In this document: one piece after another, positions 49,998 to 57,911 of the stretch
Position numbering within the stretch: the stretch's first letter is position 1
Layout: each line of letters starts with the position of its first letter
From: Microvirga sp. SRT01
Lineage (GTDB): Bacteria > Pseudomonadota > Alphaproteobacteria > Sphingomonadales > Sphingomonadaceae
Assembly (NCBI GenBank): GCA_018139225.1
Contig: JAGSNX010000002.1
Coordinates: 558,001 to 622,000, forward strand
Direction of reading: 5' to 3'
Length of the DNA stretch: 64,000 nt
Translations under genes and position numbers: made by a program
The notes under the pieces: model-generated
The model's input: only the letters and a program-made list of their open reading frames with translations
Database searches by the model: none
Told to the model about the DNA's origin: nothing

Positions 49998-50474
49998 TCA
50001 CTCCTGCCGTTCGAGTGCGTCCAGAACCTTGCCGGGCTCGATGTCGGCGGTGATGTCGCGCATCGTCTCGGCATCGGTGTCCGCGCCGACCTTGTGGGCG
50101 ATGCGCTCGACGACGCCAGCCAGCTTCGATAGTTCGTGCTCGGCCAGCAGGTTGATGTGCAGGTCCAGATCGGCGCGCGCGTCAGCGGCCGCCTGCATGC
50201 GGTTCTGGCTGATGAGGACGAACGTCGACAGGAAGATCGCCTCCACCGAGGCGACCATCGCCAGCACGACGAAGCTGGGATCGAACTTCGGTGAACCCCA
50301 AAGATTCCAGCCGATCCAGCCACCGAACAGTAGCAGGTGCAGCCCGACGAACGCCATCGATCCGGTAAAGCCGGTGATCCGGTCGGCGATCCGCTCCGAC
50401 AGCGGTGCATCGGCGCGGCGGCGGTGGCGGCGTTCCGCCAGCCGATCGATATTCTGCCGCAACGTAGCGGTCAT
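49998..50474 (-). CDS. DUF1003 family membrane protein
   Basis: This protein of about 158 residues has two membrane segments (FTGSMAFVGLHLLLFGGWIGWN and SFVVLAMVASVEAIFLSTFVLISQNRMQ) followed by a helical, charged C-terminus (RADLDLHINLLAEHELSKLAGVVERIAHKVG). This is the DUF1003 pattern, function unknown. In-frame starts exist at 50474 and 50492; neither has a strong ribosome binding site. It faces the opposite way inside the plus-strand arm of the glycoside locus, converging with the glycosidase 5 bases away and splitting the arm in two. Confidence 0.82.
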   Translation of the reverse strand: MTATLRQNIDRLAERRHRRRADAPLSERIADRITGFTGSMAFVGLHLLLFGGWIGWNLWGSPKFDPSFVVLAMVASVEAIFLSTFVLISQNRMQAAADARADLDLHINLLAEHELSKLAGVVERIAHKVGADTDAETMRDITADIEPGKVLDALERQE

Positions 50475-50540
50475 GCCGGGTTCGGATGCCATGCCTGCAC
50501 AACGCAAAGCCAAAGAAAAGGTCCTGTCTTGAATAGCTTA

Positions 50541-51497
50541 ATGCGCGCGGCGGTGCTCAGCGGCCCGGCGAGGATGGAGATGACGGACGTGCCGGTACCG
50601 CAGCCGGAGCCGGGCGAAGTGCGCGTCAGGCTGGAGGGGTGCGGCGTCTGCGCGTCTAACATCGAACCGTTCGAGGGGCAGCCCTGGTCCAGCTTCCCCG
50701 GTGAAGCGGGAGGGATGGGACACGAGGGCTGGGGCGTGGTCGACGCGCTGGGCGAGGGGGTGACGACCCCCGCGATCGGCACCCGCGTCGCCTCGCTCGC
50801 GCATCGCAGCTTCGCGGAACACGACGTGGTCGCGGCGGATGCGGTGGTCGAACTGCCCGCGTCGCTGGCCGGTCAGCCGTTCCCCGGTGAGCCGCTGGGC
50901 TGTGCGATGAACATTTTCCGGCGCAGCGACATCGTCGAGGGGCAGACGGTCGCGATCGTCGGCATCGGCTTCCTCGGCGCGGTCCTGACGAAGCTGGCGA
51001 GCGATGCCGGCGCGCGCGTGATCGCGATTTCGCGGCGCCAGGAATCACTCGATCTCGCCAAGCAATACGGCGCCGCCGAGACGATCGTCATGGACGATCA
51101 CTGGGCGATCATCGACGCGGTCAAGCGCCTGACCGACGATCGCCTGTGCGAGCGCGTGATCGAGGCGGTGGGCAAGCAATGGCCGCTCGATCTGGCGGGG
51201 GAACTGGTCGGCTTCGGCGGCAAGCTGATCGTCGCGGGCTATCACCAGGACGGGCCGCGACAGGTGAACATGCAGATGTGGAACTGGAAGGGCATCGACG
51301 TCGTCAACGCGCACGAACGCGATCCCGCGGTGAACCTCCGCGGCCTGCGCGAGGCGGTGGAGGCGGTAGCGAGCGGCCGGATCGACACCGCGCCGCTGTA
51401 TACGCATCGCTACCCGCTGGACCGCTTGGGCGAGGCGATCGTCGCGACGCGCGACAAGCCGCAGGGCTTCGTCAAGGCACTGGTGATGTATGACTAA
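50541..51497 (+). CDS. Zinc-dependent (MDR-type) dehydrogenase
   Basis: This 318-residue medium-chain dehydrogenase/reductase has a catalytic zinc cysteine and histidine (GCGVCASNIEP; GGMGHEGWGVV), and NAD(P)-binding VAIVGIGFLGAVLTKLASDAGARVIAISRRQESLDLAKQYGA. The four-cysteine structural zinc lobe of typical alcohol dehydrogenases is missing, as in many sugar or polyol dehydrogenases. A TTG start at 50529 has a better-placed AAAGG and would add four residues. It overlaps the next gene by 8 bases and probably acts on a sugar-like substrate together with it. Confidence 0.85.
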   Translation: MRAAVLSGPARMEMTDVPVPQPEPGEVRVRLEGCGVCASNIEPFEGQPWSSFPGEAGGMGHEGWGVVDALGEGVTTPAIGTRVASLAHRSFAEHDVVAADAVVELPASLAGQPFPGEPLGCAMNIFRRSDIVEGQTVAIVGIGFLGAVLTKLASDAGARVIAISRRQESLDLAKQYGAAETIVMDDHWAIIDAVKRLTDDRLCERVIEAVGKQWPLDLAGELVGFGGKLIVAGYHQDGPRQVNMQMWNWKGIDVVNAHERDPAVNLRGLREAVEAVASGRIDTAPLYTHRYPLDRLGEAIVATRDKPQGFVKALVMYD

Positions 51498-52476
51498 GCC
51501 CCGCATCGGTTTTCTCGGTGTCGGCTGGATCGGTCGCCACCGCATGGCGGCGATGCTGGCGACGGGCGCGATTGAGGCGGCAGCGGTCTGCGATGCCTCG
51601 CCCGAGATGCTCGCGGAGGCGGCGGCGCTGGCTCCCGATGCTGTCGTCATGCCTGATCTGGACGCCATGCTGGCGCTGGGCCTCGACGGCGTGGTGATCG
51701 CCACGCCCAGCGCGATGCACGCCGACCAGTCGATCCGCGCGCTGGAGGCCGGAGCCGCGGTGTTCTGCCAGAAACCGCTGGGTCGCGACGCGGCCGAGGC
51801 GGCGCGCGTGGTAGAGGCGGCAATAGCCGCCGACCGGCTGCTGATGGTCGATTTCTCGTACCGCTATACGGAGGGGATGCGGCAGATCGCCCAACTGGTC
51901 CGCGGCGGAGCGTTGGGCAACGTCCACGCGATCGATCTTACCTTCCACAACGCCTATGGGCCGGACAAGCCGTGGTTCTACGATCGCGCATTATCGGGCG
52001 GCGGCTGCGTCATGGATCTGGGCGTGCACCTGATCGACCTCGCCATGTGGACGCTGGAGTTTCCCGGAGAAGCCTCGAACGTGAACGCGCGCCTGTTCGC
52101 GGGCGGACAGCGCTTGGCGGGCGACACGGTCGAGGATTACGCCACCGCCAGCTTCGATCTGCCCGGCGGCGTCGCGGTGCGGCTGGCCTGTTCGTGGCGG
52201 CTGCATGCTGGACAGGAGGCAATCATCGCGGCGCAGTTCCACGGCACCGAAGGCGGCGCGACGCTGCGCAACGTCGGCGGCTCCTTCTACGACTTCGTCG
52301 CCGAACACTACACCGGCACGACCAGCGAAACGCTGGTCGGCCCGCCCGACGACTGGGGTGCGCGCGCCGCAGCCGACTGGGCGCAGCGGATCGCCACCGA
52401 CGCGCGCTTCGATCCGGCGGCGGGGCAACTCGTCTCCGTCGCGCGCACGATCGACACGATCTACGCCGCGGGCTGA
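51490..52476 (+). CDS. Gfo/Idh/MocA family oxidoreductase
   Basis: This 328-residue protein has an N-terminal Rossmann fold (IGFLGVGWIGRHRMAAMLATGAIEAAAVCDASPEM) and the family E-K-P motif as CQKPLGRDAAEAARVVEAA. The C-terminal half (HAIDLTFHNAYGPDKPWFYDRALSGGGCVMDLGVHLIDLAMWTLEFP) carries the D-x-G-x-H-x-I-D motif for sugar binding. Such enzymes oxidise or reduce sugar, inositol or sugar-nucleotide carbons. The start overlaps the dehydrogenase by 8 bases, so the two are made together. It is the last gene of the plus arm. Confidence 0.9.
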   Translation: MTKPRIGFLGVGWIGRHRMAAMLATGAIEAAAVCDASPEMLAEAAALAPDAVVMPDLDAMLALGLDGVVIATPSAMHADQSIRALEAGAAVFCQKPLGRDAAEAARVVEAAIAADRLLMVDFSYRYTEGMRQIAQLVRGGALGNVHAIDLTFHNAYGPDKPWFYDRALSGGGCVMDLGVHLIDLAMWTLEFPGEASNVNARLFAGGQRLAGDTVEDYATASFDLPGGVAVRLACSWRLHAGQEAIIAAQFHGTEGGATLRNVGGSFYDFVAEHYTGTTSETLVGPPDDWGARAAADWAQRIATDARFDPAAGQLVSVARTIDTIYAAG

Positions 52477-52489
52477 CGGCTCGCCGGAA

Positions 52490-53263
52490 TTATCCCAACG
52501 CCGCCGTCAGCACCCGCTCCAGCCGTTCCGCCCACGCGGCCTGCCCGGCCGTATCGGCGATCAGATCCTGCCGGACCTCCAGTTCCGCATAGGGTAGCCC
52601 GGCCGGATAGGCGTGGCGCGGCACGGTGTAGTCGATCAGGTCCATCCGGTACGGCTCGTTATCCCCGACCGTCAGGTCCGCCTCCCGCCGCAGCACCGCC
52701 AGCATCGCCTGTGCAAAGCTCGGGTCGCCGCCGTCGTGCAGGACGCCGATCTGCCACGGCCGCGCGACGCCGCCGAACACCGGCGTGAAGCTATGCAGCG
52801 CGATCAACACCGTAGGCTGTCCGACTGCCGAGCGTCGCGCGATCTCCGCCGCGATCGCCGCCTGATAGGGTTCGTGGATCGCCGCGAACCGCGCCGCGCG
52901 ATCCGTGTCGCTCAGATCGGCGTTACCCGGCACGACCGTCCCGTCGCTGACCGGTGCGATGGCGTCGGGTGCGTCGTGGCGGCGGTTGCAGTCGACGACC
53001 AGCCGCGAATAGGTCTGGCGCACGAACACCGCGTCCATCGCCGTCGCCAGTCGTTCGCCGAGCCCCGCCACGCCGATGTCCCACGCGATGTGCCGCACCC
53101 GCTCCGCGTCATCCAGTCCCAGCGTGCCGAGTGACAAGGGGATGACATTCCCGGCATGATCGCCGATGAAGAGGAACGGCGACGCTCCTCCGGGGTTGAC
53201 CACCGAGACGGGTGGCAGATCGCCTGCGACAAACAGGGGGCTTGCTTGGACGTCCAATGCCAT
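52490..53263 (-). CDS. N-formylglutamate amidohydrolase family protein
   Basis: This 257-residue enzyme of the FGase family has PFLFIGDHAGNVIPLSLGTLGLDDAERVRHIAWDIGVAGLGERLA, VRQTYSRLVVDCNRR, FAAIHEPYQAAIAAEI and VLIALHSFTPVFGGVARPWQIGVLHDGG. Zinc ligands are expected among the conserved His/Asp/Glu residues. The family hydrolyses N-formyl-L-glutamate in histidine catabolism, but no hut genes are here. The start codon overlaps that of the divergent transglutaminase-like gene, so each leader lies inside the other's coding sequence. Confidence 0.88.
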   Translation of the reverse strand: MALDVQASPLFVAGDLPPVSVVNPGGASPFLFIGDHAGNVIPLSLGTLGLDDAERVRHIAWDIGVAGLGERLATAMDAVFVRQTYSRLVVDCNRRHDAPDAIAPVSDGTVVPGNADLSDTDRAARFAAIHEPYQAAIAAEIARRSAVGQPTVLIALHSFTPVFGGVARPWQIGVLHDGGDPSFAQAMLAVLRREADLTVGDNEPYRMDLIDYTVPRHAYPAGLPYAELEVRQDLIADTAGQAAWAERLERVLTAALG

Positions 53264-54177
53264 TCCTGAACCTGTCGCACGTCACGACGTATACGTACAG
53301 GCAGCCCGTGTCCTTCGGCGAGCACCGGATCATGGTGCGCCCGCGCGAAAGCTACGATCAGCATCTGCTGTCCGCCACGCTCGACATCGAACCTCGGCCC
53401 AGCGACGTGCGCTGGTTGCAGGACGTGTTCGGCAACGCGGTGGCGATCGCCACCTTCGATCGACCTGCGGCGCGGCTGGTCTTCGACAGCCGCATCCACC
53501 TCATGCACGAACCCGCCGACCTCGATCATGTCGATATCGAGGATTATGCGCGCACCTATCCCTTCACCTATTCGTCCGAAGAGATACCCGACCTGCTGCG
53601 GTCGATCGAGCGCCAGCATCTCGACCCGCGGCGCCAGATCGATAGCTGGGCTCGGCGTTTCGTCGGCACCGGCCAGACCGACACGCTGACGCTGCTGTCC
53701 GACATGACGACCGCGATCCGCCGCGAGTTCACCTATGTCGCTCGTGCCGAAAAGGGGACGCAGACGCCGATCGAGACGCTGGAACGGCGCAAGGGCACGT
53801 GCCGCGACTATGCGATGCTGATGATCGAGGCGGTGCGCGCGCTGGGGTTCGCGGCACGGTTCGTGTCGGGGTACGTCTACAACCCCACCGCGCACGACCA
53901 GCGGCTCGGCGGCGGCAACACGCATGCGTGGGTGCGCGTATACCTGCCCGGCTCCGGCTGGGTCGAGTTCGATCCGACCAACGGCATCATCGGCAATCGC
54001 GGCCTGATCCGCGTCGCCGTCGCCCGCGACATCTATCAGGCGGTGCCGATCTCCGGCACCTGGGCCGGCTTTCCCGGCAGCTTCCTCGACATGGAGGTCG
54101 CGGTGAACGTCAGCGTCGCCGGTCCTCCGCCCGTACCCGTATCCGTCCCCGACCAGAAGGAGCCTGTCCGATGCTGA
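53257..54177 (+). CDS. Transglutaminase-like cysteine protease family protein (first)
   Basis: This 306-residue cytosolic protein has an N-terminal beta domain (MPFLNLSHVTTYTYRQPVSFGEHRIMVRPRESYDQHLL), typical of the bacterial transglutaminase-like group. The catalytic Cys is in ERRKGTCRDYAMLMIEAVRALGFAARFVSGYVY, the His in NTHAWVRVYLPGSGWVEFDPTNG, and the Asp is the FDPTNG aspartate. Members act as proteases or amide hydrolases more often than as true transglutaminases. It overlaps the second paralogue by 7 bases. The usual partners of this family in Proteobacteria (ATP-grasp and alpha-E proteins) are not in the window. Confidence 0.88.
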   Translation: MPFLNLSHVTTYTYRQPVSFGEHRIMVRPRESYDQHLLSATLDIEPRPSDVRWLQDVFGNAVAIATFDRPAARLVFDSRIHLMHEPADLDHVDIEDYARTYPFTYSSEEIPDLLRSIERQHLDPRRQIDSWARRFVGTGQTDTLTLLSDMTTAIRREFTYVARAEKGTQTPIETLERRKGTCRDYAMLMIEAVRALGFAARFVSGYVYNPTAHDQRLGGGNTHAWVRVYLPGSGWVEFDPTNGIIGNRGLIRVAVARDIYQAVPISGTWAGFPGSFLDMEVAVNVSVAGPPPVPVSVPDQKEPVRC

Positions 54178-54986
54178 TCCGCGCCGGTTATGACATCAGT
54201 TTCGCCACGGACGTGCCCACGCCGATGATGGCGCTGCTGAGCATCCATCCGTCGCGGAACAAGGACCTCAGGACGATGCAACGCATCACCAGCGTCCCGC
54301 ATGTGCCGATGTACGATTACGTCGACACGTTCGGAAATGTGTGCACGCGCTTGACCGTGCCCGCCGGTGGCCTGACGCTCAGCTGCGACTTCACGATCGA
54401 GGATGGCGGCCTGCCCGATCCCTACACCCCGGACGCGGTGCAGCACGCGATCGAAGACCTGCCCGACGACGTGCTCGTCTACCTGCTCGGCAGCCGGTAT
54501 TGCGAGACGGACCGGCTGTCGGAAACCGCATGGGGATTGTTCGGCCACGTCCCCGCCGGGTGGCAGCGGGTGCAGGCGATCGTCGACTTCACGCACGATC
54601 ACGTCGAATTCGGCTACCACCACGCGCGCTCGACCAAGACCGCGTGGGACGCGCATCAGGAGCAGAAGGGCGTGTGCCGCGACTTCGCGCATCTGGCGAT
54701 CACGCTGTGCCGCTGCATGAACATCCCCGCGCGCTATTGCACCGGATATCTCGGCGATATCGGCATCGATCCGGTCGATGCGGCGATGGATTTCTCGGCG
54801 TGGTTCGATGTGTATCTCGGCGGTGCGTGGCACACGTTCGATGCGCGGCACAATCTGCCGAGGATCGGCCGCATCCTGATGGCGCGCGGCCGCGACGCCA
54901 CCGACACGGCGCTGACGACTGCCTTCGGCAGCGCCACGCTCGCCGGTTTCCAGGTGCACACCGACGAGGTGACGGACATTGCCTGA
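54171..54986 (+). CDS. Transglutaminase-like family protein (second)
   Basis: This 271-residue paralogue of a different branch has an N-terminal all-beta domain (RAGYDISFATDVPTPMMALLSIHPSRNKDL) and a core with catalytic Cys in HQEQKGVCRDFAHLAITLCRCMNIPARYCTGYL. The His/Asp pair is in FSAWFDVYLGGAWHTFDARHNLPRIGR, where the usual His-Ala is shifted (W-H-T-F-D). AAGGAG lies 8 bases before the ATG within the preceding gene. It overlaps the first transglutaminase-like gene by 7 bases and the M3 peptidase by 8, so the three proteins are translated as a unit. Confidence 0.88.
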   Translation: MLIRAGYDISFATDVPTPMMALLSIHPSRNKDLRTMQRITSVPHVPMYDYVDTFGNVCTRLTVPAGGLTLSCDFTIEDGGLPDPYTPDAVQHAIEDLPDDVLVYLLGSRYCETDRLSETAWGLFGHVPAGWQRVQAIVDFTHDHVEFGYHHARSTKTAWDAHQEQKGVCRDFAHLAITLCRCMNIPARYCTGYLGDIGIDPVDAAMDFSAWFDVYLGGAWHTFDARHNLPRIGRILMARGRDATDTALTTAFGSATLAGFQVHTDEVTDIA

Positions 54987-56949
54987 TCCGCTGCTGGACG
55001 AAAGCGACCTGCCGTTCGGCGCGCCGGCGTTCGATCGTATCGCGCCCGACGCGTTCCTGCCCGCGCTGACGATCGCGCTGGCAGAGGCGAAGGCGGAGAT
55101 CGAGGCGATCGCCACCGACCCGGCCGAGCCGGATTTCGCCAACACGGTCGAGGCGATGGAGCGGGTGGGCGGCACGCTGGCGCGCGTCCGGCGCATCTTC
55201 TGGACGCTGTCGTCGGCACAATCGACGCCGTCGATCCGCGCGGTGGAGGCGGAGGTGTCGGCCATGCTGACCCGCCACGGCATCGCCGTTTCGCACGATC
55301 CGCGCCTGTTCGCGCGCGTCGATGCGCTGTGGTCGCGCCGCGACGCGCTCGGCCTGAACGAAGCGCAGATGCGTTTGCTGGAGGGGAGCCGTCGTGGCTT
55401 CGTCGACGGCGGCGCGCTGCTTGCGCATGCCGACAAGGCGCGGTTCGCTGCCATTGCGGAGCGTTTGTCGCTGCTCGGCACGACCTTCGGCCAGAACGTG
55501 CTCGCCGCCACTCATGCCTGGACGTTGCGCCTCGACACGGAGGATTGCGCCGGCCTCCCCGACACGATGCTCGCCGCGACCGCACGCCGCGCCGAGGCGA
55601 CGGGGCAGGGCGGTCACGTCATCACGCTCGACCGCGGCGACGTGGAGGGCTTCCTGTCCTTCGCCGACCGCCGCGATTTGCGCGAGCAGGTCTGGCGGGC
55701 CTTCACCACACGCGGCGACGGTGGCGCATATGACAACCGCGCGATCATCGACGAGATGCTGGCCCTCCGCCGCGAGAAGGCGGCGCTGCTCGGCCACGCT
55801 AGCTATTCGGATTTCGCGCTCGCCGACAGCATGGCGAAAACGCCCGACGCCGCGGAGGCGCTGTTGATGCGCGTCTGGACGCCGGCGCTGCGGCAGGCGG
55901 CAGCGGAACAGGCGGAGCTTCAGATGTTGGCGGGCGACACGCCGATCGCGGCATGGGACTGGCGCTACTACGCCGAACGCATCCGCCGCGAACGCCACGC
56001 ACTCGACGGTGCCGCGGTGAAGCGGTTCCTGACGCAGGACGCGGTGCGCGACGCCGCCTTTGCCGCCGCCGGACGGCTATACGGGATGGAGTTCGCTGCC
56101 ATCCCGAGCCTGCCGGGTTGGCATCCTGGCGTGCAGCCATGGTCGGTCAGCGATGCCGGCGGCACGCCACGCGGGCTGCTCTACACCGACTTCCATGTGC
56201 GACCCGAAAAGCACGGCGGCGCGTGGATGGGCGCGTTGCGCGTGCAGGAAGCGCTGGACGGGCCCGTGCTGCCGATCGTCTACATCGTCGCCAATTTCGC
56301 ACCTGGCGCGGGCCTGTCGATCGACGAGGCGCGGACGCTGTTCCACGAATTCGGCCACGCCTTGCATGCGTTGCTGTCGGACGTCGTCTATCCCAGCCAG
56401 TCCGGCACCGCCGTCGCGCGCGACTTCGTCGAATTTCCCAGCAAGTTCATGGAACACTGGATCGTCGCGCCGGAGGTGCTCGTCGGTCTCGGCGTACCCG
56501 CGCCGCTGGCGGACGCGATCGCGAGCGCGGATCGCTTCGGGCAAGGCTTCGCGACGGTCGAGTTCCTCGCCTCCGCGATCCTCGACCTGTCGTTGCATCG
56601 CCGGACGGACGGCAGCGATGCCGTCGCAGAGGGCGAAGCGCTGCTCGCCGAACTGGGGCTGCCCGACACGATCGTCCCGCGCCACGGCCTGACCCACTTC
56701 ACGCACGTGTTCGACGGCGGCTATGCCAGCCAATATTACAGCTATCTGTGGTCGGAAGTGCTCGACGCGGACGCCTATGCCGCATTCGAGGAGCGCGGCG
56801 ACCTGTTCGCCCCCGATCTTGCCGGCCGCCTCCGCACGGAAGTGCTGGCGCGCGGCGACACCCGCGATGCGATGGCCGCCTACGTTGCCTTCCGGGGCCG
56901 CGAACCGCGCGAGGCAGCGCTGCTGGAGGCGCGGGGACTCGCGGCGTGA
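54979..56949 (+). CDS. M3-family zinc metallopeptidase (peptidyl-dipeptidase-like)
   Basis: This 656-residue cytosolic peptidase of the oligopeptidase A/Dcp group has the HExxH motif in DEARTLFHEFGHALHALLSDV, with the third ligand glutamate in the FVEFPSKFMEHW helix downstream. PEKHGGAWMG and the C-terminal HVFDGGYASQYYSYLWSEVLDADAYAAFE are also diagnostic. It lacks a signal peptide. The start is a TTG at 54979 inside the previous gene. Dcp-type enzymes remove dipeptides from peptide C-termini. Its coupling to two transglutaminase-like genes suggests joint processing of the same peptides. Confidence 0.92.
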   Translation: MPDPLLDESDLPFGAPAFDRIAPDAFLPALTIALAEAKAEIEAIATDPAEPDFANTVEAMERVGGTLARVRRIFWTLSSAQSTPSIRAVEAEVSAMLTRHGIAVSHDPRLFARVDALWSRRDALGLNEAQMRLLEGSRRGFVDGGALLAHADKARFAAIAERLSLLGTTFGQNVLAATHAWTLRLDTEDCAGLPDTMLAATARRAEATGQGGHVITLDRGDVEGFLSFADRRDLREQVWRAFTTRGDGGAYDNRAIIDEMLALRREKAALLGHASYSDFALADSMAKTPDAAEALLMRVWTPALRQAAAEQAELQMLAGDTPIAAWDWRYYAERIRRERHALDGAAVKRFLTQDAVRDAAFAAAGRLYGMEFAAIPSLPGWHPGVQPWSVSDAGGTPRGLLYTDFHVRPEKHGGAWMGALRVQEALDGPVLPIVYIVANFAPGAGLSIDEARTLFHEFGHALHALLSDVVYPSQSGTAVARDFVEFPSKFMEHWIVAPEVLVGLGVPAPLADAIASADRFGQGFATVEFLASAILDLSLHRRTDGSDAVAEGEALLAELGLPDTIVPRHGLTHFTHVFDGGYASQYYSYLWSEVLDADAYAAFEERGDLFAPDLAGRLRTEVLARGDTRDAMAAYVAFRGREPREAALLEARGLAA

Positions 56950-57124
56950 GATCCGGCGATCAGGATCATTCCGGCGCCCGCCAAAGATCCGGCTCCCGTT
57001 ATGCGGCATCGACCTATGCCTCACTCTGGCGTTGACGCGCCGGACACGGTTATGTCAGGAGATCGGCGTCAGGATCGGTCGGACCGATAGCAGCGTGCTA
57101 TCGGATCGGCAGGGGCCCAGAGAC

Positions 57125-57198
57125 GCGGGTGTAGCTCAATGGTAGAGCAGAAGCTTCCCAAGCTTACGACGAGGGTTCGATTCCCTTCACCCGCTCCA
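57125..57198 (+). tRNA. tRNA-Gly (anticodon CCC)
   Basis: Acceptor GCGGGTG pairs with CACCCGC, followed by T and encoded CCA. The D arm is GCTC/GAGC and the anticodon loop TTCCCAA gives CCC. The T arm is AGGGTTCGATTCCCT. Total 74 bases, a class I tRNA reading GGG. Confidence 0.96.
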
Positions 57199-57317
57199 GC
57201 CCTCGCTGCCAAATCACCGAGCGGCCCGTCTGCCTTACGCGTGCGGCTCTAGGCGGATATCAGATCAACCCGGACGGTGTCGTGCCCGGCGCGGCATTCT
57301 CGGCTAGATGCGCCGGC

Positions 57318-57899
57318 ATGAACCGACGACGTCCGACATTCGCAGCGCTCTCCGCGATCCTCTGCCTCTCGGCGTGCCATTCTGCGCATTACCGCCCCGT
57401 CAGCGATTGGCCGGTCAGCATCGGCAAACCCTATAAGGTCGCGGGAGTGACCTACGTGCCCGCGGCCGATGAGCATTTCGATGTGCTCGGCTACGCAAGC
57501 TGGTACGGTCGGGAGAGTGGCAACCGTGTCGCGCTCGGTGAGCGCTTCGATGCGACATGGATCACCGCCGCGCACACGACATTGCCGCTGCCGACCTATG
57601 TCGAGGTCACGTCGCTCGATACCGGCCGCACGATCCTCGTCCGCGTCAACGATCGAGGTCCTTTTTCGCGCGGCCGTATCCTCGACCTCTCGCGCGGCGC
57701 GGCAGAGCAACTCGGGGTGCGGGCTCGCGGCCATGCGGCGGTGCGCGTAAGACGGGTCGATCCGCCGGAGGAGGAGCGGGCAAGGCTGCGCCGCGGCAAG
57801 GCGGTCGCCGAACGTCCACGCCTGAGCGACGTCGCGCTCGCCAATCTGCGCGCGCAGTTACAGGCTGGCATCGCCGACGGACTGGTCGCTGCTCCCTGA
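57318..57899 (+). CDS. RlpA-like septal/lytic-transglycosylase-family lipoprotein
   Basis: This 193-residue lipoprotein (lipobox LSAC) has a double-psi beta-barrel domain: YASWYGRESGNRVALGERFDATWITAAHTTLPLPTYVEVTSLDTGRTILVRVNDRGPFSRGRILDLSRGAAEQLGV. The ERF(D) and VRVNDRGPF motifs are those of RlpA. The C-terminal SPOR domain of classical RlpA is absent. E. coli-type RlpA localises by SPOR, and in Pseudomonas RlpA cleaves peptidoglycan glycan strands lacking stem peptides. The ATG at 57318 is chosen because the lipobox then falls at a normal distance. It follows tRNA-Gly. Confidence 0.9.
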   Translation: MNRRRPTFAALSAILCLSACHSAHYRPVSDWPVSIGKPYKVAGVTYVPAADEHFDVLGYASWYGRESGNRVALGERFDATWITAAHTTLPLPTYVEVTSLDTGRTILVRVNDRGPFSRGRILDLSRGAAEQLGVRARGHAAVRVRRVDPPEEERARLRRGKAVAERPRLSDVALANLRAQLQAGIADGLVAAP

Positions 57900-57911
57900 C
57901 GGGGCCCAGCT

